64,000 nt of DNA from Casuarius casuarius (taxonomy: Eukaryota > Chordata > Aves > Casuariiformes > Casuariidae): positions 915,495 through 979,494 of the forward strand of contig PTFA01000318.1 of the NCBI GenBank assembly GCA_003342895.1, given 5' to 3'. How positions within the stretch are numbered: position 1 is the first letter of the stretch; the number at the start of each line of letters is the position of its first letter. The notes beneath the pieces are model-generated. The model saw nothing but the letters and a program-made list of their open reading frames with translations, did no database searches and was not told the DNA's origin. Positions 40,101-52,000 of this stretch are shown piece by piece. The position numbers and the translations under genes are program-made.

Positions 40101-41595
40101 TTGCCTGTAACACCGGTGCTTTGGCACACGTTTCTTCCAACACCCAGGAGTATTTTGAGTGCTGAAAGTTGCAGAAGACTCTGTGATGGCAAAATTCAGT
40201 TTAGGCAAGAGTTTAACCTCACATCAATATTAGAGGAGCTGACAACTAGAACTATCTAGGTTATCACATATGAAGCCCATACCATCAAGTCCAGATCTAA
40301 ATCCCATTTTTTCTTTCCCAGTTTACAGAGACAACATGACGACTCAAAGATGATTTCTTCTTTAAACGTTAGTGAGTCTCATAGCATTGTGACTGAAGGA
40401 GAATCCTACAGGGACACCCAGAATTTTCAGGGGGTAAGAGATTTCAGCCTATATCCATGCACACCATGGGGTACCTAAATTCTTCAGCTATTTTTGATCA
40501 TTCCATTCTGTGATTACTCTGTCTCTGTGTGAGGGTGGTAGGTATGCTACTTTGTACTAAGTCCAAACACAGAAAGCTTAGGCAGAAGTTATATATCAAC
40601 AGACAAAAGCTACAGTGCTTATCATTACTCTCCATACCAACATTAAAAGCCAGGTATCACCCAAACCAGCTTTATAAGACCTGTAAATAAAACTCTTGGC
40701 AGAGTAAATGCCCTTTATTTTTTCCCTTAGCAAGAAAAAGCAAAAAAATGCAGCAAGACCTGTCAGTTGTCAAAGCCACTATTATACCACCTTCTACTGA
40801 GGCAGCTGCCACAGAAAGTAGATCCTGAAGTCCACACTGAACAGTGCACAAAGCAGTCCACCTATTGCCTTCTGTCTTTTCTGAAAAACCCCAAGAGCAA
40901 TGATTTTCCCATTTAAGTCACAATTTACCTGAGGAAAGCTCACACCACAGCTCAGTCCAGAGTAGTCCAACACTTGCATCTTGTTCTCAAGGAGAACAGC
41001 ACATTCTTGCCATGCTTTGAAATACCTGAAAGTTAGCAGCAGCACTGAGCCTTTCCCAGAAGGAACAGCCCATTGCAACCATCTCTGCAACCACAGCTCT
41101 GAACCCCAGGCACCACAGGGATCAAGGACAGTACGGGGGACAAGCTTTGAAAAAATCAACCCCAAGGGCACTGCTACTAAACAAACCCGGCCAATTTTGG
41201 GAGCAGCTGCATCAGCTTCCTACTTTCCAACGCTTCCTTTGCTCACAGCTCTTACACATGTACTCCTTACAAAGTAACAACAGCTAGGGCTGGGACCATA
41301 ACAGGCACCCTCACATTTCTAGCTGGATAAATTTAGTAGCTTTATCCAAGATACTCTAAGCTTTCATGCATTTAATGGAAAAAAGAGAGCCATACCTGGA
41401 AGACAGATGTGTTTTGTAATTCAGTAATAGCTTGTCTAGCTTTATTTCTGCAATGGGTTCTTTGTTACCAGTTTTTTCAAGTAGCCAAACTGTCCTTTCT
41501 TTTAGAAATGGTTCACATCACTGAGCAAGCAGCAAAAACAACTCAGACCTTCCACTCTGGCTTTTTCCTGTTTGCAGTTTTTCCGTCTCCTGACA

Positions 41596-41621
41596 CCCCC
41601 CCCCCCCCTTTTTTTTTTTTT
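41596..41621 (+). repeat. C13-T13 pyrimidine block
   Basis: Thirteen C are followed at once by thirteen T, then AATTTAG. It lies about 0.4 kb beyond the putative end of USO1. Confidence 0.9.
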
Positions 41622-42036
41622 AATTTAGAGAAAGCAGCGCCTGGGAATCAAAGTGCAGTCACTAAGATACCTCTATATCTGCAACTGCTGTCACATGAGT
41701 AAAAGTACTAACCCAAGCTGTCCAAAACAGCCTCTTCCCTCAGTTTTTAGATTTTTGCACAGCTTAGAAAAAGAATCAAGTTGGACAGGCAACAGCTGAG
41801 GATAGAAACCTCAAGCTGCTTGCTTACGGATTATCATTTGATTAAGAAGCTGTTGCAGGGGGGAGGCTCTGAAGTTAAGCAGCTACTTAAGTCTATGGTG
41901 TTAGAAAAAAATACAAAGACTGAACTATTATAAGTATTTGCTCATTTCTTAAGACCCCAGGTCACTGTATTTTAGTACTTTGATCTAGCCAGCTAGATGG
42001 GATTTTAGACAATTTTACATGTGTATTTAAAATATA

Positions 42037-42042
42037 TTTTAT
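42037..42042 (-). terminator. Second candidate polyadenylation signal (AATAAA) of USO1
   Basis: The minus strand reads CTTTAATAAAATATAT here, about 950 bases after the stop codon. It is as good as the signal at 42149 and either or both may be used. Confidence 0.4.
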
Positions 42043-42148
42043 TAAAGCAGGACAAGAGGATGAGTACTAAGTGGATATACCTATTTTTAGTACCAAAAAA
42101 TGAAATTGATTCATTTACTGTATTTAGTCTTCTCTTAAAATTTCATCT

Positions 42149-42154
42149 TTTATT
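42149..42154 (-). terminator. Candidate polyadenylation signal (AATAAA) of USO1
   Basis: The plus strand reads TTTATT, so the minus strand has a canonical AATAAA about 840 bases past the stop codon. The surroundings are AT-rich. Confidence 0.4.
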
Positions 42155-42994
42155 TACTCATCAAGAGCCAATAAGTTATATAAATCATAGTAGTTTTCAT
42201 CTCCTTACTGTAGTCAACAGAATTATATATATATTTTTTATGCTGACTTGGTAGCACATTATATCCTTAGAATGAGTATTTTTGTCTTTGTTCTCCAAAG
42301 ATATTCTTCTTAAAAATGCTACCTCTCTTGCGCAGATTTCGGTGAAACCTCTTCCACGTTATTAGCATAGTGTTGCAGTCTCCCTTGGGTTCCCTCCGGG
42401 AGGCCCCAAATGCAGCCGTGTCAGGTGTCAAGGCACTCTACGCTGTGCAGGTTCATTCGCTTGTAGAGAAGGGATCCACGAGGCCGGCAGGGTGGCCAGG
42501 GCACACCGCAGCCACCCCAACCCTTCAACCTCGCCCCTGCTCTTTAAAGGAAGCCACGAACTACAGGGAAGCTCCATTCTGAAGGCAGAGGCAATGATTC
42601 CATTTGACAGATGTTAAACCAAATACTTTTGTATTTAATCATGTTAAGAGCTCCGAAAAGTTAAAACGGTAGACAAACGCACAGAACTCCTGTCAATGAC
42701 AATGAACTGAGGCAGAAGCATTGTCATACCCATGCTTTAAACAGTGTCTAAAGCAAGTTCTAAACAAGTACAATTTAGGATGCTCATGTAGAACTTAAAC
42801 AGTGATTTTTGTTTGCTTTTCCTAGTATGAAGGGTTTCCAAACACTTCAGCAACTTATAGCTAGTCCCACAGTTACCATTTTCCCCTCTGCTTCCTAAGC
42901 AGATCGTTTGCTTTGTATACCAATAATAGTTTTTGTTTTAGTTTTTTCTGTAACACAAGGCAATCTAGTTTTCATGGTAACACACAAAAACACA

Positions 42995-43072
42995 TTAGTC
43001 TTGCTCCTCTTCTTCCCCATCCTCATCATCATCCCCTTGATCACCGGATTCAATATCATCTTCATCTTCAAC
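42995..43072 (-). CDS. USO1: USO1 last coding exon: acidic C-terminal tail and stop
   Basis: The exon has 25 codons plus TAA (42997-42995). It begins VEDEDDIESGDQ and continues with Asp/Glu runs ending EEEEQD. In p115 this acidic tail binds GM130 and giantin. The ESGDQ segment keeps the serine that corresponds to the phosphorylated Ser942 of human p115. Compared with the human tail as I recall it, the final non-acidic residues (GKDLDHI) are absent. The acceptor is AATTTCAG at 43080-43073. Confidence 0.95.
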   Translation of the reverse strand, partial: VEDEDDIESGDQGDDDEDGEEEEQD

Positions 43073-46000
43073 CTGAAATTAAGAAAGACCTGTTGTGAGA
43101 AATAACATCCCTTATTCTGATCCAACCTTTTCAAGACAGGACAAATGCTAACGTAATGAAAATAAGCTTAAAGCTAACTGAAATTTGTCGCACTGCATTG
43201 AATATTACTTTATCAAACAATATATAAAGTCATCTTACAATGTCGCACAGCTTTTAAGTTCTCCGCTAAGGATGGCTGACTACTGGCAACAGCTGCTTCT
43301 GTTCCATCATCAGTTCTGTCCTGCACTTTTGAACAAGTCACTTCGTTGTTCAGTTTCTCACACAGCTGCACACACAAACACCAACATACTTCAGCGAATT
43401 GGCTAAGGAAGGAAACCTGTCTGTCCTGTGCTTTGCACTACCACGAATGAAGCTGCTTAATGTCTCCAGGGGTACTTCCCCCTCAAAGTCACTTAGAAGT
43501 CTACAAGCTCTGAAATTCCTTGCTACACTGTAGGATCTACACTTGCTACCAATAATATTATTTCCTCTCCAGCACACACTTTAAAGCTTCATTCATACAG
43601 CTGCAGCTAAACCAAATAACTGGTCACTACCAAAAAGCAAACCTTCTTGCAAAAGATAGAGAATTCTACTGACAGACATGATTGCCTTCCAGTAGGAAAA
43701 CTGTGCAGAAGTCTGGTAGTCAGCCACAACAACAGCAGTACAATGGCTAGTTTATGCACATCTTACAGTTAAGTCCAGATGTGAGTCACATTTCCCAGAA
43801 GCTGAGGCTCTCAGAAACTGCACTAATAAAGTGCCCCAAATTAGCTAGTGCTAATGCCTGTTACAACAAAATCTATCCACTCACCAAGGCCACTTCACTG
43901 CTGAAAGCAACATTTTAAGTCTATCAACTGTACACATATTTCAGTCTGCCATCCTATCCAGCTCAGAAACATGTCAAAACCTACTGGCATTTCTCGCTAT
44001 CCCTGAGCCCCTAAATTTCATACAAAGCCAGTTAGGGTGTGCAAGGGAGGGAGGTGGCATCCAGCTAAGATTACACATAAAAATTCACTCCCAGTATGGT
44101 GTGTTCATTGTCATTATATAGTGAATATTTACAAGCCCCTCAGCAGCTCACATACCAAGTCTTTGTGAAATGCATTTGGCCCAAAGGCTGCACTTCAGGA
44201 ATTTCTGATCTGAAGAAACACATTTGATGAGAACAGAGAAGAGATGGGCACTGCGTGTGTCCAAAGGGTAACAAACCCTTCTCCTTGCCCTGTGCCTGGA
44301 AGTCCTGAAGCTCAGGGTCCTGGACACAAAGTACTTCGTAAGGCAGCAGGAGAGGGGGTCTCAGCTCAAGCTTGCCCAAGGTACTGCACGTTATAGGGGG
44401 AAACAGGTGAACCAGTGCATCCTAAGCAGGCAAGTTCCACATGTTAAAACACAACCATGTATAGTAGTTTGCAGCACTGCTTATCAAGCAGACTAAAGCT
44501 TTCTACTTATCACTTGTATTTTCCATGGAGCAATCCCTTACAATTCTTACAATGCAGTCGTCTCCTTCCTAGTCGGCAGTCAGGATAAGCTGCAGCACCA
44601 CCAGGCACATAGTCAGGTATCATTCCAGACATATACACGACAAGTCATTTCATCACAACGGTTAGGCAGATACCTCAGAGCACTCCTGAGCTGAACAGCT
44701 TTTCCAAGAGGCAGTCATTGTCTTTTCTTTCTGGCTGCCACTCTAAGGTCAGAAAGCAATGCTAGTAGCTTTGACAGCCCATTTTTCTCAGAAAGATGCC
44801 TCACCAGACGTGGTGGATATAGTATTGCCATACCCAGACTGTCTCCAACCTGAGAACTTACTCGACCCCTCATTTTGCTTACCGGTTCACCAAGCTCCTT
44901 CAATTTATTCTTTAGTGCAGATAGTTTCTGATCCTGGTCAGCCAAAAGCACCAGAAGATCATCCTGTTCTTTTTTTGATTCTGCAACTTCTTGCTGAAGT
45001 TTGCTTTTCTGATCTTGCAAGATGGCAACAGTACTGTTGGATGAATCCAGGTGCTGTTTTAGTGATGCTTTTTCCTCAGAAAGAGCTTTGACTTCACTCT
45101 GGCAACAGGAAAAACCCACACCAAGTTACACCATGAGCAGAGGAACAGCTGAAGCCTCATTTCCTATGAACATGTTCCATACACTAATCATAACACCTCC
45201 ACCCCTACTAGTGCTCCGTAGCCTCACTCCCACCCTTCCCTACCCGAACTCCGCTCTTCTCGCATCCCCCTATTGCTAGCCAGGAGAAACGTGCCAAGTA
45301 CCGTGGCTAGTTCTGATCTGCATGTGTGCATTACATCTATGACGACTGACTAGTGCCAGGCTAAACTGAACGCTTTCCAATCAAATCCACTCTAAAGCTT
45401 CTTCACAGTAAGGTCTAGTCCAGGTACCACTATCCATCTGCCTTTTTTAGGTAATAGCGCTGAAACCCAGCTATGTTTTGAGGCCCCCACCACTCCTCCA
45501 AATTTGGCTGAAAAGCTCCCAGCTGACCTAAGGTTACTGACAAGCCTAACTGCCTTAGAAAAGCTATCCTCTTGATTCTCCTTACCAGCTCTTTAAGGGT
45601 CTAAATTTCTCATGTGCAAAATGAAGGAGGATGGACATGCCGTTTCCCTTACGTAACCTAAAGCACATGAGGCACTAAGAGCTCAAACCGCCCCTTCCAC
45701 CAAAAGCCTTTGCTACTGTGCAAGTCATAACTGAAGGCTGGGTATCCAGAAACTTGAGGTTTGGTGTTTGTCCGCTACCAACCTTCAGTTCTTTCACTTC
45801 TTGCAAAAGTCGTCCCTCCGCTTCAGGGTTCTTTGCTGCTGTTGCACCACTGTCTCCTAATACAGGATCTGCAGCAGAATTCTGTGCGACAGAAATGGAG
45901 TTCAGGTGCACTGAATGCCTCACATGCAAAGGCAGCAAGCCAAGACATTATACAAGGAATTGCAGATGTTAAAAGCATGTTTTCTCCTTATAGCATAGCC

Positions 46001-49000
46001 AAGGTGCTGTAGACATACTGCATTGTAAGGCACAGAAGACAGGCCTGTGCTTCCTGGGGTCTCAACACACAGATACAGGCATGTACACATACACGAGAAG
46101 GAGAACACAAAACATGACCCTTATTTCATAGAAATTAGAGTCTGACAGTTTATTGTGGGCAGACTCCTTGTCTAACAGACCACTAAGCTTCACTCAGATA
46201 CTTCTTAAGAAGTGCCAAAGATTGTTATTAGGCAAAAAACTTGAATCCTTGCATGCAGCCCTACTAAAAGTAGCAATAGTTTGTTCTCAACCTACACAAG
46301 GTTAACGTTTCCACAATGTGGCAGCTGTCTTAACTAAAATTATCATCATCACATGAATACAGGACAATTGCTTCTCCAGCTGCAGCGTCCTTAAGTCAAA
46401 GCTCTAGGAAAAGCAAGCCATCTGTAGGATGGCAACAAAGTGGGCTGACAACTGGTGGCAGCATGGAGCACTTGAATGTGCATCACCAGCACACATGGCC
46501 AACACATGTGAAGTGGGATCTTATACCAGAGCAGCTGAGACTTTTGATGCTGGAAGCGTTCAAAACCTTCCTTGCTCAGATGATCTGTACGTTAAATTAA
46601 ACGCTTGTTATTTTTCCCGATTCAAGTCCTATGTCTTGCAATGCTCAGATTAGACCTCAGTGTACAAGTCGGACCAAACCAGCTGGAAGCAATAGTTTAA
46701 GTGAAGCCAGCTACCACAAGCTACCACCCGTCTTGACTACTGCAGAGCAGGGTGTACAGGAGTATCCTTGTTTTGCTTAAGCACTCATCATTGTACAATG
46801 TTATCCTTTCAATTGTTCATGTGGTCTGTGCTCCTGCAACTTGAACCGTGTTAGCTTTGCTATGGAAACACGTCAGTGACATGTTCATGCAATTCATTGT
46901 TAAGTACTCCAGCTCATCAGTTTTTAAATGCCATTAGCTAGCTTTGAGGACACTATCACATTTATGTAGCTATTTCGTAACGTTTTATCAGCGAATCCTT
47001 TCAACACACAACTAAAAATTCTGAAGTATTTCAGTATCAGCACAGATGGATACAACTACCCTGTTTGCCATGCAGTTGTAGGTAAACTTTCAAATTAGTA
47101 TCTCAATTACTTGAGAGAATAACAACCCCTCTAATTTGTATCACAAGTTCTCTCTCAGACAAGACAGCAAAGGTGGCAGCGTTCTTTTGGCTTTCATAAC
47201 GGTGTAAGCTTAAAACACNGAAAAATGGCCATTCCTCTATTTAGAAATGCCAAGTATCAATGGTCTTATAAAGGCACTAACTTTATTGAAAGTTCCCACA
47301 GTCTTCATGAAGGCACGTCTAGGAATTAAGTTATGTCATTTGTAGCACTGTTGGAATCATTTACTGGTATGTATTGTTAAATCAAGCTTGTTTTAGGACA
47401 AACAAGTACAGACAGCACAAGCTGGAAAGACAGCTTAAGTTTCAGTCCCCAAAGTGAAGGTAAAGAAGTCTCTCACATACCATTAGTTGTAGCTTCTGAT
47501 TCTCAGCCTGAAGCTTAGAGATCTCTGTAGACTGCAATTGTATCTGACTCCTCAGTGTTTCTAATTCCTTTGGGAAACAAAGAAGAGTCATAAACTAAGT
47601 TATTTTGAGAAAGTAGCAAGGTAGATTTTTCACACGAAGTTCTCCTTAGTTTAAATGCTACCATCTGCACTCTATACTGCTTCACACTGGCTACATGAGA
47701 GATAACTCGGGTACATCTCTCACGACAACATGGCAGCCACTTCTCTAGAAGATAAGACTCCTCAGCAACATTCTTCATCCCCCCCCAACTTTTTCCATAG
47801 AACGCCCAAGATAACTGTATGAGGCTCAATATTATTTATAAAGGTCATGTTATAACACTAGCACTCCCATGAATATCCTCTCTGTGTATCATTTTATGGT
47901 GCAGAAACCCATTAAGGCATATCAGCCCAGTAATAATTAGCTTTCAAATCAGAGAAACACTACTGGCCATTTTTTAGGCAACAGCTGTCTTGACTAACTG
48001 AACCTACAGGTGCTTAAGCATCTCTTTTCTGAGCTGTACATCTAATACTTGGAAGCTTTCTTATCAAGATTTAAGTAAAGGTTTTGTAACAGATAAGCAG
48101 ATAAATTTGTCAAGTTTGGAGCTTCAGTTGAAGCTTTTTCTGCTGGCCCAATTCTGCTTGGCAACAGATCAATTTTTGGACGCACAATCTTGATGCAGAG
48201 GATTAATACCATCACCACATAAACCAAGGTTATAAGGTTAAAATAGCAACATGCTCAGGTATCCATCCCGCTCCCTAAAACTTGACGCAGCTCCCTTCCT
48301 ATCCTGAGCTATCACTGTTCGTCACAGCTTGGCCCAAAGAATGACAGTACAAAGACTTCTGAAGCAGTACAAGTTCACCTTCTGTAGTTCATTATTGAGC
48401 TCCAAGCCATCAGATTTGCTGGTCTGTGAAAACTGCTCTGTTGTTCCCATCTCCAACTGTGAAGACTTCTGTAAAAGCAACAGGAAAGTTAACCACAAAA
48501 CTAAACCAACTCCGTACAGTCACGTTGTCAGAACAGTTACTGATGTTAACAAGCTGTGTGCTTGCATGGATAGAGTTCCCAGCAGAGAAGGTGCAAAAGG
48601 GGCAAGCAGCCCATGTCACAAAGCTCACTAATAAGATAGTAGCTGGGTGGCCTCCGAGGTGGACACAGAAATGTTTTTCACCAATTCACACATAGAAGAC
48701 AAGCACCAAAGAAGGAGCACGTTTCACCCTGCATTTTGACGAGCAGGCAACCAAACACAGGCCACCCTAAGACATCTCAGGCATTACCCCACTACGCTCC
48801 TAGGAGAAAGATATCATTTTTTTTCCCTCATGCCAATCCCACAGTATAACAGATCAGTTGCAAAATTACTCTAGGGCATACTGTCAGGCAGAAAAGGCTC
48901 TACTAGTGGCATCTCCAAATTTTTCCTATGATCAGCACACAATCATTTATGAAATGACTGTCACCGTAACGAAGAGTTTATGGCCAAAGGTAAATAACAG

Positions 49001-52000
49001 AAATTAGAAGTCACTCCAAGTTCTGCTGAGAGAGTTAGCTCTTACCAACTTTTCAATCACAGAATCTTTCTCCCTCAGCTGTCCTTGCAGCAGTTCATGC
49101 TTGTTTCTCCATTCTTCCAATTCCTCTTTCAGTTTGCTTACTTCTTCCACCTGAATACCATTCATCTGAAATGTTTCACCGTGTGAATTATGATGCTGAG
49201 TGTCCTTTCCTATGGGACAAAGTTTATAACGAAGTTAACAATGCTGACATCATTTTAAGGTTAGCTTCAAAACACGCAAAGGAAAGGATTCATTGCTTCT
49301 CCTCCCCCACAGGGCAATACAAGCCATTCTAATTAAAGGGGGAAACTGCAATGTTGAAAAATTGACTAGAAAAAGTATATCGGACAGCTCTAATTTGCCA
49401 GTCTTTAAACTGTGTATTTGTAGCTACATCTACATGCTCCAATAACCATTCAGTTAATTCAAATTAAGTTCACAAGAAACTCATTCTATGGAGGAAAAAG
49501 CAATTGTTTATATACTTTTAATGATAACAGAGCCTAAAATGCAGAATTACTTCTTCTACACAGGTCTATGGCATATAGAGCTTATCAGGCATCTTCACCT
49601 TGGAGTCACTTGCATATACTGTCTGCATTTAAGCATTCAGTTAGCTATCTCTTTGCTAATACTAACATGTCTTATTTTGTGTATCTGCGGTACCATAATT
49701 CTTCCCCAACTCATGCTTTCATTCAGACCCAAACTTTAGCCCACAACATGGCTCATCTGTTTATGTTTTAAGCTTCAACAGGCTTGACTATTTTGGACTA
49801 ACACAACAAAAAACGTAGTGGAAAGCCTCTACCAGCAGTTCCCTGATAGCCAACAGTTCCCACAGCAGCTTCAATTCTTATCCCTCACCAGCCATTCCTG
49901 CAGAAAAGCAGCCAAGGTCGCAGTGAAGGGCTTCCTTTTTATTGTGGGCAACAAAATAAGTGATAGTGGGATCAGGTCAAAAGCCATTATAAACCCCAGT
50001 ACTTCAATGTGTGCATTTATGTGAACTATGGCGTCTACAGCCATCTTTGGGTACTTGCTTTCCCAGTGTGTAGGCCTACACAGCAGATAGGCCCTAGCAT
50101 TAACAACACACAAATGCGAAAGACCTGTCAGAAAACTGAACTATTTCAGGAGGTCAAATACTTGAGTGCAAAATCAATAAGAATTTACAACACACTCACA
50201 TTTCCAAGTTATCCTCTCAGTTCTCGCTATGAATTATTTTGTAGTTTGAAGGCATTTCAAGTAAGAACCAGTATTTTTATATAACAAAGCAAATCTGATG
50301 CCTAGAAAACCTGGTTGTTGGCAGTGCCCAAATTCAACTTAAAAACAGAAAGCAAATTAAAAACCCACAAAAAGCACAGCATTTTATCTGTACGGAAGTT
50401 TGCATATGCTGCAGAACATCGACAACATGCCTGAAATGACAGAAGATTGTTTGCTGAAGCTGTTCTGTAGCTTGCCATGAATTACCCAAGCTCTTGAACA
50501 TTAGTGAGATGATTATTTATTGTTCTTTCTGAAGCATACCTAACTGTACTTTAAGAAGATTATACTGGTCCTTATGCTGTTGGATCTGTGACACTTGTTG
50601 TGTAACTGTAGCTTGCAGCTGTTCATTTTGAGATTTTAAAGTGTTAACTTGTTGTTTTAATTCTTCAAGCTCCTGGTCCTGTAAAAGAAAGAAAAGGAAA
50701 TATGACAGAACACATTTGAGTACCATACTGCAAGGAAAATAAAAACAGAGTAAAATTTCACCAAAACATATCACTGGTTAATGATACTGTCAGTGTCATC
50801 TCCTCCTTCAGCTACATTTAGTCTGTCACCTTTTGAAAGGTGAGAGCACAGAAGTAAGAATCACCTCTTTTTGAGAAGAGCTGCAAGTTCTCCAGTTACT
50901 TGTTTGAAAAGAAACACTAGCACAGAGAAGAGATGACGTAATCCAGGGAAAGAATTAAGCACTATCAGCATTCTAAATGCTGATATTTATGTTAAGCCAG
51001 AAATTCTTAGCCTAAGTGTTTTCAGAAATGCTTCCGCATTTCTAGATTCTCTGCTGTTTGGTTTGGAACAGCTGGTGTGAAACTGTGGTGTCTCCAGAAG
51101 TTGGTTCAAACAACTTCCAAAGGGACACTTACGGTGCAACTCCCTCTTACCTGCTCTCTAATGACTTTTTTGTAGTGAGTCACGATATTGTCATGCTGTT
51201 CCAATGTCTTCTTGACCTCCTCCTCCTTTTTATCTTCTTCACTGGACTTGTAAATAGCTTTACTTATGACACCTGTCAAAAGAGTTTGTCATCTAAAACC
51301 CAGCTGGCATGTTTTCTTCTGTCCTCAGTCTCACAGCCTCGCCTAGTTTAACTATGTTCACAGTACAAGAAACACAGCCTGCACTTCAAAGTGAAAAAGG
51401 CAGTGGTCACAAACAGGTTGAAGAAAACAGGAAAGGGCAATTTTCCATAACCATACCAAGGTTTGCACACTTCTTTAAACAGGTTCAGAAGAGCAAATGG
51501 ATGTTTGAATCCTTTCTGTCAGCAAACACGCATTTACTTGCGATAAGGCTACACTACCACCACTTTCCCAAGTGGCTGTGCAGACAAGTAGAAAATTTAG
51601 GACAAGGGTGATAGGCAGATGAAACCTGACTTGGCAAAATCATCTCTACTATTACTGCTTATTTTTTTCTTCTCTAGACTGATTTAAGTTGACCAATATT
51701 AACAAACAGAAAAACAGTAAATGTTAAGGATGCTCATATATCCCGCCTGTTTCATGAAGGATTGATGTAACAGTATTTTTTTTCAAGGAGAAATTCCTCA
51801 TCTCTTCTAATAAGGAAATTCAGTATTCCCAATTTTTCTTAACAAATCAGTTCGCAACGACAAAGATCTAGGTTCTTCGTGCACTTTCATTATCAAGCTT
51901 CTATGACCATCTTGTGTGCTTTTTAAAGGCCTAATATTTAACTCACTACAGGAACACAAATAAACAAACTTCTTACCCACAGTTTGATAATTCACAGCAT

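Larger units (their letters stand above)
30156..41595. other. Intergenic, downstream flank of USO1, no gene recognised
   Basis: Apart from C tracts at 31059-31070 and 37186-37196 and short T or A runs, I see no repeat, RNA gene or exon. PPEF2, the convergent neighbour in mammals, was looked for by its phosphatase (GDLHGQ) and EF-hand motifs and not found. Confidence 0.55.
42037..42994 (-). other. USO1: Probable USO1 3' UTR
   Basis: The transcript continues left of the stop codon. AATAAA signals read on the minus strand lie at 42149-42154 and 42037-42042, giving a UTR of roughly 0.8-1 kb. Most of it is AT-rich, but 42370-42550 is much richer in G+C and contains several CpGs. The true cleavage site cannot be fixed from sequence alone; further AATAAA copies exist farther left (for example 41441-41446). 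Confidence 0.6.

Noticed and set aside
1..42000. Search for PPEF2, the expected convergent neighbour of USO1
   Set aside because: No phosphatase GDLHGQ or GNHE motif and no EF-hand loop was found on either strand by eye.
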